A stretch of DNA of 64,000 nt from Achromobacter piechaudii NBRC 102461 (GCF_001571245.1 NZ_BCTK01000001.1:1054001-1118000); one strand, 5' to 3'; shown: positions 45,929 to 56,344, counted from the stretch's first letter. A program made the numbers and translations. Notes: generated by a model not told the origin, from the letters alone.

Positions 45929-47097
45929 CGGAACAACACATCACGAAGAATGAGGGGCAACTCTCTAAAGTGACATCGTTGCTGGGCAAGACCCGTAACG
46001 ACTGGCTCTCCATACGCCTGTTTCAACGGTTGATCCGGCTTACGCTGATCGTGGCGTTGCTGACGATAGTCTATTGGTTGTTCTTTGCATCCGATCGATA
46101 TGTCTCCGAGGCCAACGTCATCATTCGCAAGACGGATTCGGTCAGCGCGCCCACATTTGATTTGACGATGCTCGCTTCCGGTGGCGGGTCCGTCAATCGG
46201 ACTGACCAACTGCTGCTGCGCGATTACCTGTTATCCGTCGATATGCTGAAGAAGCTCGACGCCAAGCTCGAACTGCGCTCGCACTTCAGCGATTCCGGCC
46301 GCGATATCTTGTCCCGGCTCTGGTTCAAGGACGCGTCGACCGAGTGGTTCTACCGCTATTTCCAGTCGCGCCTGAACGTGGACTACGACGACTACGCCGG
46401 CGTGCTTCGCATCAAGGTGCAGGCCTATGACGAAAAGACCTCTCATGCGATCGCTGACATGCTGGTCAAGGAGGGCGAACATTACATGAACCAGTTGGGC
46501 CATGAATTGGCGGAGGCGCAGGTGGGCTTTCTGACAGCCCAGGTCACGCAGGCTCAGGCCCGGTTTCAGGAGGCCAGCCAGGCATTGCTGAATTTCCAGA
46601 ACCAGCAAGGCCTGCTCTCGCCGCAGGCCACGGCCGAAAGCCTCAATGCGATCGTTGCGGAGCTTGAAGGCCAACGGGCCCAATTGCAGACGCAACTGGC
46701 CTCACTGCCGAAGTCCCTGGATCGCGATCATCCGAACATCTTGAGGATCAAGCAGGCGCTTAACGCGGTTGACCGTCAGATCGAGCAGGAAAAGGCAAAG
46801 CTCGCCACGCCTGCTGGCAAGACATTGAACGCCACGGTCGAGGAATTCCAGCGCCTGCAAATGCAGGTGAATTTCGCCCAGGATCTGTACAAATCTTCGC
46901 TGATCGCGCTTGAGAAAGGACGCAACGATGCCGTCCGGCTTCTTGAGAAGGTCTCCATCTTGCAGACACCCACAATGCCGGAGTATCCGCTTGAGCCACG
47001 CCGCTTGTACAACGCGCTCGCAACGTTGCTGATTGCGCTGATGATCGCCGGCATTTTGAAGTTGCTTGAGAGCATTGTGCTCGATCACGTTGATTGA
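45925..47097 (+). CDS. kpsE: capsule export periplasmic adaptor (KpsE/CtrB/BexC)
   Basis: A polysaccharide co-polymerase-like protein (PCP-3) of 390 residues bridging the ABC transporter and the outer-membrane channel. One membrane segment lies at about 37-55 and another at about 363-382; the region between is periplasmic and largely helical with a coiled coil (about 200-330). The start overlaps the kpsT stop by 4 nt, completing a four-gene export module. Confidence 0.92.
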   Translation: MTEQHITKNEGQLSKVTSLLGKTRNDWLSIRLFQRLIRLTLIVALLTIVYWLFFASDRYVSEANVIIRKTDSVSAPTFDLTMLASGGGSVNRTDQLLLRDYLLSVDMLKKLDAKLELRSHFSDSGRDILSRLWFKDASTEWFYRYFQSRLNVDYDDYAGVLRIKVQAYDEKTSHAIADMLVKEGEHYMNQLGHELAEAQVGFLTAQVTQAQARFQEASQALLNFQNQQGLLSPQATAESLNAIVAELEGQRAQLQTQLASLPKSLDRDHPNILRIKQALNAVDRQIEQEKAKLATPAGKTLNATVEEFQRLQMQVNFAQDLYKSSLIALEKGRNDAVRLLEKVSILQTPTMPEYPLEPRRLYNALATLLIALMIAGILKLLESIVLDHVD

Positions 47098-47115
47098 CCG
47101 GCCCAGGGATACGTC

Positions 47116-48999
47116 ATGAATACCATTCGCTCAACGCAACAACAACCTGAGCAACCTGCGGCCAATACTGCTGTCGCGGCGTTGCAAGAAGAGAATGCGC
47201 TGCTGTTCAAGCAGCTTCATATCGTGCAGGAAGAGTTGGAACGGGTGCATCACGCATCGGGCTCGCATCGCACTGCCGCAGGTGGGCGGGTAGTGCTTGA
47301 AGATGGCAGATTTCCGGAAGTGGCGGCGGACAATCTGCGTTATCGCGCCATTCTCGATGCGCAACGCACAATGCATGCTACGGGGGCCCTGGATACGACC
47401 GCGGCCGGGCTGGGCGAGATCCTGATTCAGGGCTCCACCTCGGTTTCCGCGTTTGTCGCCACGCCGATGCGCCTGCTCAAAGTTTGGCGTAAAGAGAAGA
47501 AGCAGAAGCCACCCAAGAAGCTTGGAGGCCAGAGCTTCAGTGAAGTGATCGCCGCCTATGAGAAGGGCGGTGCGGCGGCGGTAGATAGCCTGCTGGCCAG
47601 CGTTTCATTGTCCTCGACCACGCATGCGAACGCGTTGACTGCGGTTGCCCGAAGCCAGATGCACGTGGATCCGGCCGCAGCGGTGGAGTTCGCGCGTCGT
47701 GCTTGCGCAATCGAGCCACGCCCGTTTCGCCTGAAATGGCTCGCTTTCCGCATGCATGAGGCGGGGGAGTTGGTCGAAGCTGAGGCATTGTTGGAAACGC
47801 TGCCGCTCGATACCAAGTTCAGCGATTCGGAAAGCCGGCAAGCGGCGCGACTGCGCAATGAGGCCAAACAGGTTCGCCTGCGAGAGGCATTGCAAAGCAC
47901 CGGCTATGCCGAACGCCGAGGCAAAGTCGAACAGCAGATCGCCGCATTGGAGCAAGCGCATCGCGAGCAGGAGGGCCTGGCAGAGCAACGCGGTCGCGAT
48001 GTCGAAGCGCTCAGGGCGACGCAGGCGCGCTTGCAGCAAGAGAATTCCGCGCTCACCGCCCAAGTGGCGGAGCAGGCCGGGACGATAGCCGACTTGCGCC
48101 GGGTCACCGAGACGCTGCGGACAACCCAGTCGCAATTGCAGATCGAGATTCGGGAATTGCGCGGACAACTGGCGGAACAGGTTGGGCTGAACGAAGAACT
48201 AGAGCGGGCCGTGCAGGCGCTGGAGTCGGCGGCGGTGGACGCAGACAAGGAAATGCAGGAGCTGCTTGAGCAGTGCAGCGAACAGACCGAACTTGCTGCG
48301 GGACGGGGCAGGGCGATCGCGGAAATGCAGATGGCGATGGCGCGGGCAGGCCAGGAAAATCTTGCAGTGCGCAAGCAGTTCGCGGAGCAGGCCGAGCTGG
48401 CGACCGAACGGGGTCGCGCTGTCGCGTCCCTGCAGGCTGCGAATTTACAGTTCGAGCGCGAGAAATCGGTGCTGATTGCGCAACTGTCCGAACAGGCGGA
48501 GCAGGCCGAGCTTGCCGACGAACGCGGCCGCGCCATCGCCGACCTTCAAACCGCGAAAGCGGCATGGGAACAGGAAAAAGCCGGGCTTTTGGCGCAGCAT
48601 GCGGAGCACATCGCGCTGGTGACTGGCAGCCAAGACGCGCTTGAAGAGATCAAAGCGGCGAAGGCCCAATTGAAGCAGGAAAATGCGGCGCTGCTGGTCA
48701 AGCATGTGGAGCAGTTCGAGCTAGCCGCCGAACGTGGCCGTTCAATGGAAGCGCTCAAGGCAGTTCAGAGCGCACTGACTGAAGAGAATGCGCGCTTGCA
48801 AGCTCAGTGTGCGGAGCAGGCCAGAATCGCGGAGGAACAGGCGCCGGAGATCAAGGTACTGCAAGACCAGTTGCAATCGCGTGTCACCGTCGAGGCGGAC
48901 TTGTCCGCCCGTCAGCAAGGGATGCAGGAAGAGCTCGTCAAAGCGGAGGCCCAGCTGGACCTCATCAAAGACATGCTCTTCAGAGGAGCGCGGCTATGA
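47116..48999 (+). CDS. long coiled-coil protein with TPR-like region, function unknown
   Basis: I do not recognise a known family. The 627 residues divide into a short helical N terminus with a coiled coil (20-45), a low-complexity and basic stretch (KVWRKEKKQKPPKK, 122-135), a TPR-like helical part (about 140-245) and a continuous coiled coil from about 265 to 620. Within the coil the tripeptide RGR recurs at 292, 397, 432, 470 and 540, spacings that are multiples of 35 residues (five heptads) except one of 38. No signal peptide or membrane segment is seen, so it is cytoplasmic. It starts 18 nt after kpsE and its TGA overlaps the FkbM start, so it belongs to the capsule operon. A scaffold or molecular-ruler role is my inference. 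Confidence 0.85.
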   Translation: MNTIRSTQQQPEQPAANTAVAALQEENALLFKQLHIVQEELERVHHASGSHRTAAGGRVVLEDGRFPEVAADNLRYRAILDAQRTMHATGALDTTAAGLGEILIQGSTSVSAFVATPMRLLKVWRKEKKQKPPKKLGGQSFSEVIAAYEKGGAAAVDSLLASVSLSSTTHANALTAVARSQMHVDPAAAVEFARRACAIEPRPFRLKWLAFRMHEAGELVEAEALLETLPLDTKFSDSESRQAARLRNEAKQVRLREALQSTGYAERRGKVEQQIAALEQAHREQEGLAEQRGRDVEALRATQARLQQENSALTAQVAEQAGTIADLRRVTETLRTTQSQLQIEIRELRGQLAEQVGLNEELERAVQALESAAVDADKEMQELLEQCSEQTELAAGRGRAIAEMQMAMARAGQENLAVRKQFAEQAELATERGRAVASLQAANLQFEREKSVLIAQLSEQAEQAELADERGRAIADLQTAKAAWEQEKAGLLAQHAEHIALVTGSQDALEEIKAAKAQLKQENAALLVKHVEQFELAAERGRSMEALKAVQSALTEENARLQAQCAEQARIAEEQAPEIKVLQDQLQSRVTVEADLSARQQGMQEELVKAEAQLDLIKDMLFRGARL

Positions 49000-50483
49000 G
49001 TTCCATTTCTGGATCTCGGCGCCGTAAACAGCAGCTTCGCAAGTCCGTCGCGGCGCAAGAGGCGCAACCCGTGCAGATGGTCATGCCCTATGACGAAAAC
49101 CTGCTTGAGCGGGTCCGCACGCAATGGCAGTTTGGCGACTGGGATAGCCTGGTGAGATTGGAGCGCAACACTATCCAGCATCACCCCGATCGATCCAAAC
49201 TCGCTTTGCTTGCGGCCGCCGGCCAATTCCAGACTGGACGGGCAGAGCTGGGCAGGCAATACGTTCGTCTGGCGCAGGATTGGGGTTGTGGCGAAACGCT
49301 GGTCATGCAGGTGTTGGCGGCGGGCGTGCATAACAGTCTGGGGCGCGCAGCCGCGCAGGCGGGGAATGCGCCGCGCGCGCTCCGCCATTTTGAAAGTGCC
49401 ATTCAGATTGTGTCTCCCGGATCAGACAGCCGATTGCTGCTGCGCGCCCGTTGCCAGGAGCAATACGCGCAACTGGGCCTCAAGGTGCCGGAGAGTTCAG
49501 GCGAGCTCCAGAATCACCGGCCCACCCAGGCGGTTTCACATGCGCTCAGACTGACGCACGTCAACGATGAATCGCCAGTAGATGTCGATGCCTTTTTCTC
49601 GGCAGAGGAAGGCGAGCGTCCCCGGGCCTTGAGCGAAGCAGCAGATTATTTTGCGAATTCGTTTGAGCAAGCGCGGGTGCCGACGGTGGATTGGGTCTCT
49701 GTCGTCCATCGAGGCAACACCTACTTCTTTCTCCATTTTTCTGGCGACTACATCCCGAAAAAAATGGCTGAGAAGGGGCAGTTTTACGAATCTGCCTATC
49801 TCAATCTGCTCGCGCGCCTACACAAGCCGGGAGGTTTGATTATCGATGGCGGCGCCAACATCGGTAATCACGCGGTGTTCTTTGCCGGCGTCATGGGGGG
49901 GCCGGTCATTGCATTTGAGCCCCAACCTTTCAATTACGGCTGCTTGTTGGCGAACGTCTATTTGAACCGCCTTGAAGCCAAGGTGGATGTTCGGCAGGTC
50001 GCGTTGGGAGACGAGGACGGACAAATCGAATTGGTTCAGGCCCTTGAAGGTAATTATGGCTCCTTCACGGCGGATCCGTCACTGGCCAAATCTGCTGAAG
50101 GTGACAGCGGGGCACTGACTGTCTTTCCAGTCCCGGTGTCCACGCTGGATGCGGAATTGGCGGATTATCAAGATGCCGTGTCCATCATCAAGCTGGATCT
50201 CGAAGGCATGGAGCCGGATGCGTTGCGGGGCGCCAAAAATATTATTGAGCGAAGTTTGCCCGTCATCGCCGTTGAATGTTTTACGAAGTCGGTCTATCAG
50301 GAAATTAAGAATCTTCTCGGTGGTATGGACTACTTTGTCATCGATTCTACGAACGCCACGCCGACTTTTATCTTTCTTTCGCGCAGGAACCCTCGACATT
50401 TGGAAGCGTTGTCTACATATCTTGAGATGTCGTCAGTGGGGAAGTTTGCATCTAGCGCGGTATTTAATGAGTCCAAGCCATGA
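48996..50483 (+). CDS. FkbM family methyltransferase with TPR-like N-terminal domain
   Basis: A cytoplasmic protein of 495 residues. The N-terminal part (about 28-170) is helical and TPR-like ([18 protein letters not shown]..., [14 protein letters not shown]). The C-terminal FkbM methyltransferase starts near 265; its SAM-binding motif is [17 protein letters not shown] (near 278-294), followed by [18 protein letters not shown] and [17 protein letters not shown]. FkbM enzymes O-methylate sugars and polyketides; in a capsule locus a sugar or chain-end methylation is expected. AGAGGAG precedes the ATG, which overlaps the coiled-coil gene stop, so the two proteins are made together. The stop overlaps wecB by 4 nt. 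Confidence 0.87.
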   Translation: MSSISGSRRRKQQLRKSVAAQEAQPVQMVMPYDENLLERVRTQWQFGDWDSLVRLERNTIQHHPDRSKLALLAAAGQFQTGRAELGRQYVRLAQDWGCGETLVMQVLAAGVHNSLGRAAAQAGNAPRALRHFESAIQIVSPGSDSRLLLRARCQEQYAQLGLKVPESSGELQNHRPTQAVSHALRLTHVNDESPVDVDAFFSAEEGERPRALSEAADYFANSFEQARVPTVDWVSVVHRGNTYFFLHFSGDYIPKKMAEKGQFYESAYLNLLARLHKPGGLIIDGGANIGNHAVFFAGVMGGPVIAFEPQPFNYGCLLANVYLNRLEAKVDVRQVALGDEDGQIELVQALEGNYGSFTADPSLAKSAEGDSGALTVFPVPVSTLDAELADYQDAVSIIKLDLEGMEPDALRGAKNIIERSLPVIAVECFTKSVYQEIKNLLGGMDYFVIDSTNATPTFIFLSRRNPRHLEALSTYLEMSSVGKFASSAVFNESKP

Positions 50484-51628
50484 GTGATATTGAAAAAAAG
50501 CCGGTTATCAACGTGTTGACGGTATTTGGCACACGGCCAGAAGCGATCAAGATGGCGCCGGTTGTCAAGGCGCTGGCCGTCGATCCCGCGTTCGATGCCA
50601 AGGTCTGCGTTACCGCGCAGCATCGCGAAATGCTAGATCAAGTGCTGGAACTATTCGACATTACGCCTGATTTCGATTTGAATCTGATGGCGCCGGGTCA
50701 GGACCTGTCGGACATTACGAGCAAGGTCTTGGTGGGCATGCGCGAAGTCTATCGGCAATGGATGCCGGACATCGTGCTGGTTCATGGCGACACCACAACT
50801 ACGCTCGCCACGAGCCTTTCAGCCTATTACGCCAAGGTGAAGGTCGGTCACGTAGAGGCCGGTCTGCGCACGGGCAATAAATACTCTCCGTGGCCCGAGG
50901 AAATGAACCGGCGCTTGACCGGCGCGGTCGCCGACGTGCACTTCGCCCCAACCGCCGGCTCGCAAGCCAATCTACTGCGCGAAGGGGTTGCACAGAATTT
51001 GATCCATGTCTCGGGGAACACCGTCATTGACGCACTTCTTGACGTCGTCGAACGGGTGCGCGCCGAGGGTCCGCTAAAGCGAGAATTTGAAGAGCAGTTC
51101 AGCTTCGTTGACCCACTGAAGCGGCTGCTCCTGGTCACCGGGCATCGCCGTGAAAATTTCGGCGCCAGTTTCGAGAACATTTGCTTAGCCCTGCGCGACA
51201 TCGCCGCGCGCGGCGATGTGGAGATTGTCTATCCGGTGCATCCCAATCCGAACGTGCAAGAGCCTGTTCGCCGCATCCTGGGGGACGTCGAGAACGTACA
51301 TCTGATATCGCCGCTCGATTACCTGCCTTTTGTTTACCTGATGGATCGCAGCGCATTCTTGATAACCGACTCCGGGGGCATTCAGGAGGAAGCCCCCTCT
51401 TTAGGAAAACCCGTCCTGGTTATGCGGGACACCACGGAACGCCCCGAAGCGGTCGATGCGGGCACTGTCAAGCTCGTAGGGACAGATCGTGTCGCCATTT
51501 ACGAAGCGGCCAACCTGTTGCTCGACGATCAGGAAGCGCATGAGGTCATGGCTCGTGCGCACAATCCCTACGGCGACGGCCAAGCGGCTACTCGCATTCG
51601 GGACATTCTGAAATCCATGCTTTATTGA
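50480..51628 (+). CDS. wecB: UDP-N-acetylglucosamine 2-epimerase (non-hydrolysing)
   Basis: Converts UDP-GlcNAc to UDP-ManNAc. The 382 residues have [15 protein letters not shown] at the start, [31 protein letters not shown], the [19 protein letters not shown] donor-site loop and [12 protein letters not shown]. All expected catalytic residues (Asp, Glu and His in these blocks) are present. Together with the next gene it supplies UDP-ManNAcA for the polysaccharide. Confidence 0.96.
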   Translation: MSDIEKKPVINVLTVFGTRPEAIKMAPVVKALAVDPAFDAKVCVTAQHREMLDQVLELFDITPDFDLNLMAPGQDLSDITSKVLVGMREVYRQWMPDIVLVHGDTTTTLATSLSAYYAKVKVGHVEAGLRTGNKYSPWPEEMNRRLTGAVADVHFAPTAGSQANLLREGVAQNLIHVSGNTVIDALLDVVERVRAEGPLKREFEEQFSFVDPLKRLLLVTGHRRENFGASFENICLALRDIAARGDVEIVYPVHPNPNVQEPVRRILGDVENVHLISPLDYLPFVYLMDRSAFLITDSGGIQEEAPSLGKPVLVMRDTTERPEAVDAGTVKLVGTDRVAIYEAANLLLDDQEAHEVMARAHNPYGDGQAATRIRDILKSMLY

Positions 51629-51638
51629 GTACACCGGC

Positions 51639-52925
51639 ATGTTTAACACCATCGAAATTATCGGCCTGGGCTATATCGGCCTGCCTACTGCTACGTTATT
51701 CGCCTCCCGCAAAAAAACCGTGATCGGCGTGGATGTAAACCCGCACGCTGTGAACACGATCAATCAGGGTCGCATTCACATCATTGAACCCGAACTCGAC
51801 ATGCTGGTGCACGCTGCGGTAACGGCCGGCTATTTGCGTGCGACCCGCGAGCCCGAGCGAGCCGATGCGTTTCTGATCGCCGTACCTACACCTTTCAAGG
51901 AAGGACACAAGCCCGACGTCAGCTACATCGAGGCGGCCGCACGTTCCATAGCCCCGGTGCTTGAAAAGGGCAACTTGGTGATCCTTGAGTCGACGTCTCC
52001 TGTCGGAACGACCGCAAAGCTGGCTGAATGGCTGTCGCAAATGCGGCCGGACCTGAGCTTTCCTCAGCAAGAAGGGGAGCTGGCCGATGTCCAGGTTGCG
52101 TATTGCCCCGAGCGAGTCTTGCCTGGCAGGGTCGTGCACGAATTAGTATCGAACGATCGCGTAATCGGCGGAATGACCAATACAGCTACGCATATGGCGG
52201 TTGAGCTATACCGAATTTTTGTCGAGGCTGAGTTGATTCCTACCGACGCGCGCACGGCAGAAATGTGCAAGTTGACTGAAAACAGCTTCCGAGACGTGAA
52301 TATCGCTTTCGCCAACGAACTTTCGGTGGTTTGTGATCGACTAGGTATTGACGTATGGGAATTGATCGAATTGGCCAACAGGCACCCCAGGGTCAATATA
52401 TTGCAGCCTTCGGCTGGCGTCGGTGGTCATTGCATTTCGGTAGACCCGTGGTTCATCGTCGATTCGACTCCAGAGGACGCGCGCATTATTAAAATGGCTC
52501 GCGACGTGAATGATCAGAAGCCGGAATGGGTTGTTTCGAAGATCAAGACCGCAGTTGATGCGATTCTTGAACAAAAGCCAGGAATCGCCAAGGCGGACAT
52601 CAAAATCGCTTGCCTGGGCCTTGCTTTCAAGCCTGATATTGACGACCTTCGAGAAAGCCCAGCAATGGGTATTACGGAACAAACTTCTCGCTTGGGCTGC
52701 GAAGTGCTGGTCGTGGAACCGAACATCGATGAGTTGCCCGAACAGTTGGCCGAGTCGAATGTGAGCTTGGTGACGCTTAAGGCTGCTCTGGAAACTGCAG
52801 ATATTGTGTGTGTTCTTGTGAAGCATCGACCATTCATCGATGAAATTAACGACATAAGTCACCACGAGAATGTGATAGATGTTGTTGGGTTGCTGCATTT
52901 GCCGGCGGCTAGCACATATAGGTAA
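51639..52925 (+). CDS. wecC: UDP-N-acetyl-D-mannosamine dehydrogenase
   Basis: Oxidises UDP-ManNAc to UDP-ManNAcA with two NAD. The 428 residues show the Rossmann motif GLGYIGLPTA, STSPVGTT, the LTENSFRDVNIAFANELS helix and the catalytic Cys265 in GVGGHCISVDPWF. Pairing with wecB supports ManNAcA and argues against UDP-Glc dehydrogenase. Codon use shifts towards A/T in the last third, where the low-GC segment begins. Its TAA shares one base with the next ATG. Confidence 0.94.
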   Translation: MFNTIEIIGLGYIGLPTATLFASRKKTVIGVDVNPHAVNTINQGRIHIIEPELDMLVHAAVTAGYLRATREPERADAFLIAVPTPFKEGHKPDVSYIEAAARSIAPVLEKGNLVILESTSPVGTTAKLAEWLSQMRPDLSFPQQEGELADVQVAYCPERVLPGRVVHELVSNDRVIGGMTNTATHMAVELYRIFVEAELIPTDARTAEMCKLTENSFRDVNIAFANELSVVCDRLGIDVWELIELANRHPRVNILQPSAGVGGHCISVDPWFIVDSTPEDARIIKMARDVNDQKPEWVVSKIKTAVDAILEQKPGIAKADIKIACLGLAFKPDIDDLRESPAMGITEQTSRLGCEVLVVEPNIDELPEQLAESNVSLVTLKAALETADIVCVLVKHRPFIDEINDISHHENVIDVVGLLHLPAASTYR

Positions 52926-55900
52926 TGAGCATGAACGAATCGATTGTCCGGCAAGCCGCCACGGAGTATGCCCGAGGTAATTATGGGGCAGCTTTGGCTT
53001 TTTACAAAAAACTGGCCTCAATGCTTGGCGACCGCTTCTTTCAAGCGAATGTACTGCTGTGCGAAAAGCGGCTTGAGGGAAACGAGGGAGCGGCCAGCGG
53101 CAATCCGGCTTTGAAAGAGATAAAAGTTGCGTGCGTGATGGACGAATTTTCGTTCGCTTCGTACAAAGACACCTGCACGCTTCTTAATCTCTCGATTGAT
53201 AGCTGGGAGCGCGAACTTGAAGAGTTCCTGCCTGATATTCTCTTTATTGAGTCAGCTTGGCGAGGCAAGGAAGAGGCGTGGAACGGAAAAATCAGCCGAG
53301 CTTCCGCCGAGTTGGTGGGGGTCTTGGATTGGTGCAAAGCACGCGACGTCCCCACACTATTCTGGAATAAAGAAGATCCCGTTCATTACGGCACATTTTT
53401 GAGCACTGCCAAGTTATTTGACAATGTCTTCACGACGGATATCGGCTGCATTGCAAACTACAAGCGGGATCTGGGCCACGAGTGCGTGTATTTGCTGCCA
53501 TTTGGCTGCAACCCCGTCGAGCAAAACCCAATAGAAAAATTTTCGCGTCGACAATCAGCGAATTTTGCTGGTAGCTATTATGTGAGGTACCCCGAGCGCG
53601 CGCGCGATCTTGACACTCTTTTGAGTACCTTCGTCGAGCATTGCGGCGTGGAAATCTATGATCGCCAGCACGGCAAAGGGGATGTGAATTATGCCTTTCC
53701 AGAAAAATACCATCCACTGATTCTTGGAAACTTGAAGTACGAACAAATTGATATCGCCTATAAGGGTTATCAATACGGGATTAATCTCAACTCCGTGAAA
53801 CGCTCGTCTACGATGTTTGCGCGCCGTGTCTACGAATTGTTGGCGTGCAACACCATCGTGGTTAGCAACTATTCTCTTGGGGTCCGACAACTTTTCTCTG
53901 AGCTCGTGGTGTCGAGCGATAGTAAGACGGAGTTGAAAAGGAGAATCGAAGCGCTCAGTGCAAACTCTGCGTATCGTGCTCAACTCAAGGCCGCAGGTCT
54001 GAGGAAGGTCATGACCGAACATACGTACGAGAATAGGTTCTCGTACGTTGCCGAAAAGGTGTTGGGCAGAAAAAGAGGCAATCTGCTGCCTCGGATCAAT
54101 GTGTTGGCCGTGGCCTATTCTTCGGAAGAGCTTGACCGCCTCGTAAATATGTTCCGAAATTTTCAATACGACAATAAGTCGCTTACCGTTGCAGTACACG
54201 GCGATAGCTTCAAGCTTCCCGCTGGAGGAGACGGCAATGAGCGCTTAGTGAGAGCTCTGTCGTTTGCTGACGCCGTTGGCAAATTCGATGCCGGTAGTTT
54301 CTTCACTTTATTGAAGGCTGAAAATTTTTACGACAAGAATTATCTGGTCGATTTGGCCATCGCAACAAAATACACTACCGCGAAAATCATAGCGAAGGGG
54401 CAGTTTGCTGAACAACGTGCAGCGATTGGCTCTGAATATATGTTCGGCAACGCGTTCTATCCGGATGCCGCTCTCCTTAGTCATGAAGGGGCAACGACAG
54501 TCGTGTCGCAGGCGCTTGCGGCTCTGCAAGGTCCGGCGGTTTTGAAAACTGCACATGATGAAGACGTCTTCTACATCGACTCATTGAGTTTTTATTCAGG
54601 CTCTGAGGAAGAATGGGCCGAGTTGCCTGCCGAGAACCAGATTAAGATCAACGCCGGCGTCAAGATTGACGATGTTTTTGATCAAGCGGAGAGAGTAGCG
54701 CCCGCGGTAGATTTGCAGATTGATGCTCTACAGGTAAGCGCCTTTACCGGAGGCGAGTTGGGGGCCATCTTTGATCCACCGCCGAAAGCAGAAATAGGTG
54801 TTGTGTTCTCCGTCCGCGGAAGTGAATTGCAGATTGATGTTGGAGATAACGCAAAGCTTCCTTACTACTGCTATGCAAAAGACCCGTTCCCGGTGGAAGA
54901 GCTCTGGCGCAATCGAGATGGCAAGATCTACTTAGAAGCTTCTCCAGGCTTGAATCTCTCTTCGGTCGCTATTTTCTTCGATGCGAAAAAAAATAGATTG
55001 AGCCATTCGATTCCCACGGCAAATTTGAATCAAACCGTAGATATTCCGCAGGATGCGGCTTTTGTGCGCTTTGGTATCCGTGTGGCGGGAAGCCAGGCTG
55101 CGGCGCGTGCGACAATCAAGCGGGTGATTTTCGATCATGTAGCTTCAGAGCATAACTTGGCATGGGTACCGTCTGGTAAGCACCTTCTCATTGCGCCCAA
55201 TTATCCCGAGTACGATGATTACTATCGCTATGGGTTCGTGCATCGCCGCGTAAAGAGCTATAGAGAACGTGGCGTAGTTGTCGATGTTCTACGGTTCAGG
55301 CCCGGTTCCGATTTGAAGTTGTACGAGTATGAGGATGTTGATGTTGTGTCAGGAGGAGCGACCGTTCTGGAGAAGGTTCTTCATGCGGGTCGCTACTCGT
55401 CTATCGCTGTTCATGCTCTTGATCAAGAAATGTGGAATTTGGTGTCTCAATATCTGGACACCACCAAGGTCGTAGTATGGTTGCACGGCGCCGAGATTCA
55501 GTCTTGGAAGCGGAGAATGTTTAATTACGCAACGCCTCAAGAAGTGTCGATTGCGAAATCTAACGGAGAACGGCGCGACGCGTTCTGGAAATCTGTGTTT
55601 GCCCTTCAACATCCAAATCTACACTTCGTCTTTGTTTCGAATTATTTTATGCGTGAAGTAATCGGTGACTTGGATATCGAAATCCAGCCCGAGAATCTTC
55701 ACATAATTCATAACCCTATCGATCAGAGTATTTTCTCTTACCAACGTAAAGACAAGCAGTTGAGGAAGCGGATCTTGTCGGTTCGCCCCTACGCCACAAG
55801 AGTCTATGCCAATGACCTGACGGTAAAAACCATACTCGAACTGTCCAATCGACCGTATTTCGAAGAATTGAATTTTCTGCTGGTCGGTGACGGCATGTTG

Positions 55901-56293
55901 TTTGACGAGACGGTCGCGCCGGTTCGGCATTTCACGAATGTCGAAATTCGCCGGAAATTTCTTTCCCAAACAGAGATCGCCGAACTTCACAAAGAGTATG
56001 GCGTGTTTTTGTGTCCCTCTCGCATGGATACCCAAGGCGTATCCCGAGATGAAGCGATGTCGTCGGGCCTAGTGCCGATCACGAATGGGGTGGGAGCGAT
56101 TGCGGAGTTTCTGAGCGAAGAGGCCGGTTTCATTTGCGATGAAGAGGATTATCTTCAATTGGCTGCGGCCATTGATAGGTTGTATCACGATCCGGAATTG
56201 TTTATTAAGATGTCCGAAACCGCTGCTGCCTCAATTCGTCAAAGCCGTGGGGATGATCTCATAGCGACGCAAGAAATCGCTTTAATAAATTGA
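52925..56293 (+). CDS. large multidomain glycosyltransferase (CgeB-like, GT2-like and GT4 regions)
   Basis: A cytoplasmic protein of 1122 residues. A TPR-like helical hairpin (5-50) precedes a CgeB-like region (about 66-380) with VPTLFWNKEDP and LACNTIVVSN. A middle part (about 388-560) looks like a degenerate GT2 fold (INVLAVAYSSEELDRLVNMF). A likely beta-sandwich follows (about 620-745). The C-terminal part (about 752-1110) is a GT4-type glycosyltransferase with PNYPEYDDYYRYGFVH, HNPIDQSIF and SRMDTQGVSRDEAMSSG. The first region is paralogous to the 361-residue enzyme at 61.4 kb. It may add two or more sugars in turn. Composition is clearly lower in GC than the export genes. Confidence 0.8.
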   Translation: MSMNESIVRQAATEYARGNYGAALAFYKKLASMLGDRFFQANVLLCEKRLEGNEGAASGNPALKEIKVACVMDEFSFASYKDTCTLLNLSIDSWERELEEFLPDILFIESAWRGKEEAWNGKISRASAELVGVLDWCKARDVPTLFWNKEDPVHYGTFLSTAKLFDNVFTTDIGCIANYKRDLGHECVYLLPFGCNPVEQNPIEKFSRRQSANFAGSYYVRYPERARDLDTLLSTFVEHCGVEIYDRQHGKGDVNYAFPEKYHPLILGNLKYEQIDIAYKGYQYGINLNSVKRSSTMFARRVYELLACNTIVVSNYSLGVRQLFSELVVSSDSKTELKRRIEALSANSAYRAQLKAAGLRKVMTEHTYENRFSYVAEKVLGRKRGNLLPRINVLAVAYSSEELDRLVNMFRNFQYDNKSLTVAVHGDSFKLPAGGDGNERLVRALSFADAVGKFDAGSFFTLLKAENFYDKNYLVDLAIATKYTTAKIIAKGQFAEQRAAIGSEYMFGNAFYPDAALLSHEGATTVVSQALAALQGPAVLKTAHDEDVFYIDSLSFYSGSEEEWAELPAENQIKINAGVKIDDVFDQAERVAPAVDLQIDALQVSAFTGGELGAIFDPPPKAEIGVVFSVRGSELQIDVGDNAKLPYYCYAKDPFPVEELWRNRDGKIYLEASPGLNLSSVAIFFDAKKNRLSHSIPTANLNQTVDIPQDAAFVRFGIRVAGSQAAARATIKRVIFDHVASEHNLAWVPSGKHLLIAPNYPEYDDYYRYGFVHRRVKSYRERGVVVDVLRFRPGSDLKLYEYEDVDVVSGGATVLEKVLHAGRYSSIAVHALDQEMWNLVSQYLDTTKVVVWLHGAEIQSWKRRMFNYATPQEVSIAKSNGERRDAFWKSVFALQHPNLHFVFVSNYFMREVIGDLDIEIQPENLHIIHNPIDQSIFSYQRKDKQLRKRILSVRPYATRVYANDLTVKTILELSNRPYFEELNFLLVGDGMLFDETVAPVRHFTNVEIRRKFLSQTEIAELHKEYGVFLCPSRMDTQGVSRDEAMSSGLVPITNGVGAIAEFLSEEAGFICDEEDYLQLAAAIDRLYHDPELFIKMSETAAASIRQSRGDDLIATQEIALIN

Positions 56294-56344
56294 ATCCGAC
56301 CAAACCGTGGTCCTTCGTGATTGCTTTCGCTATATAGGTGTTTC

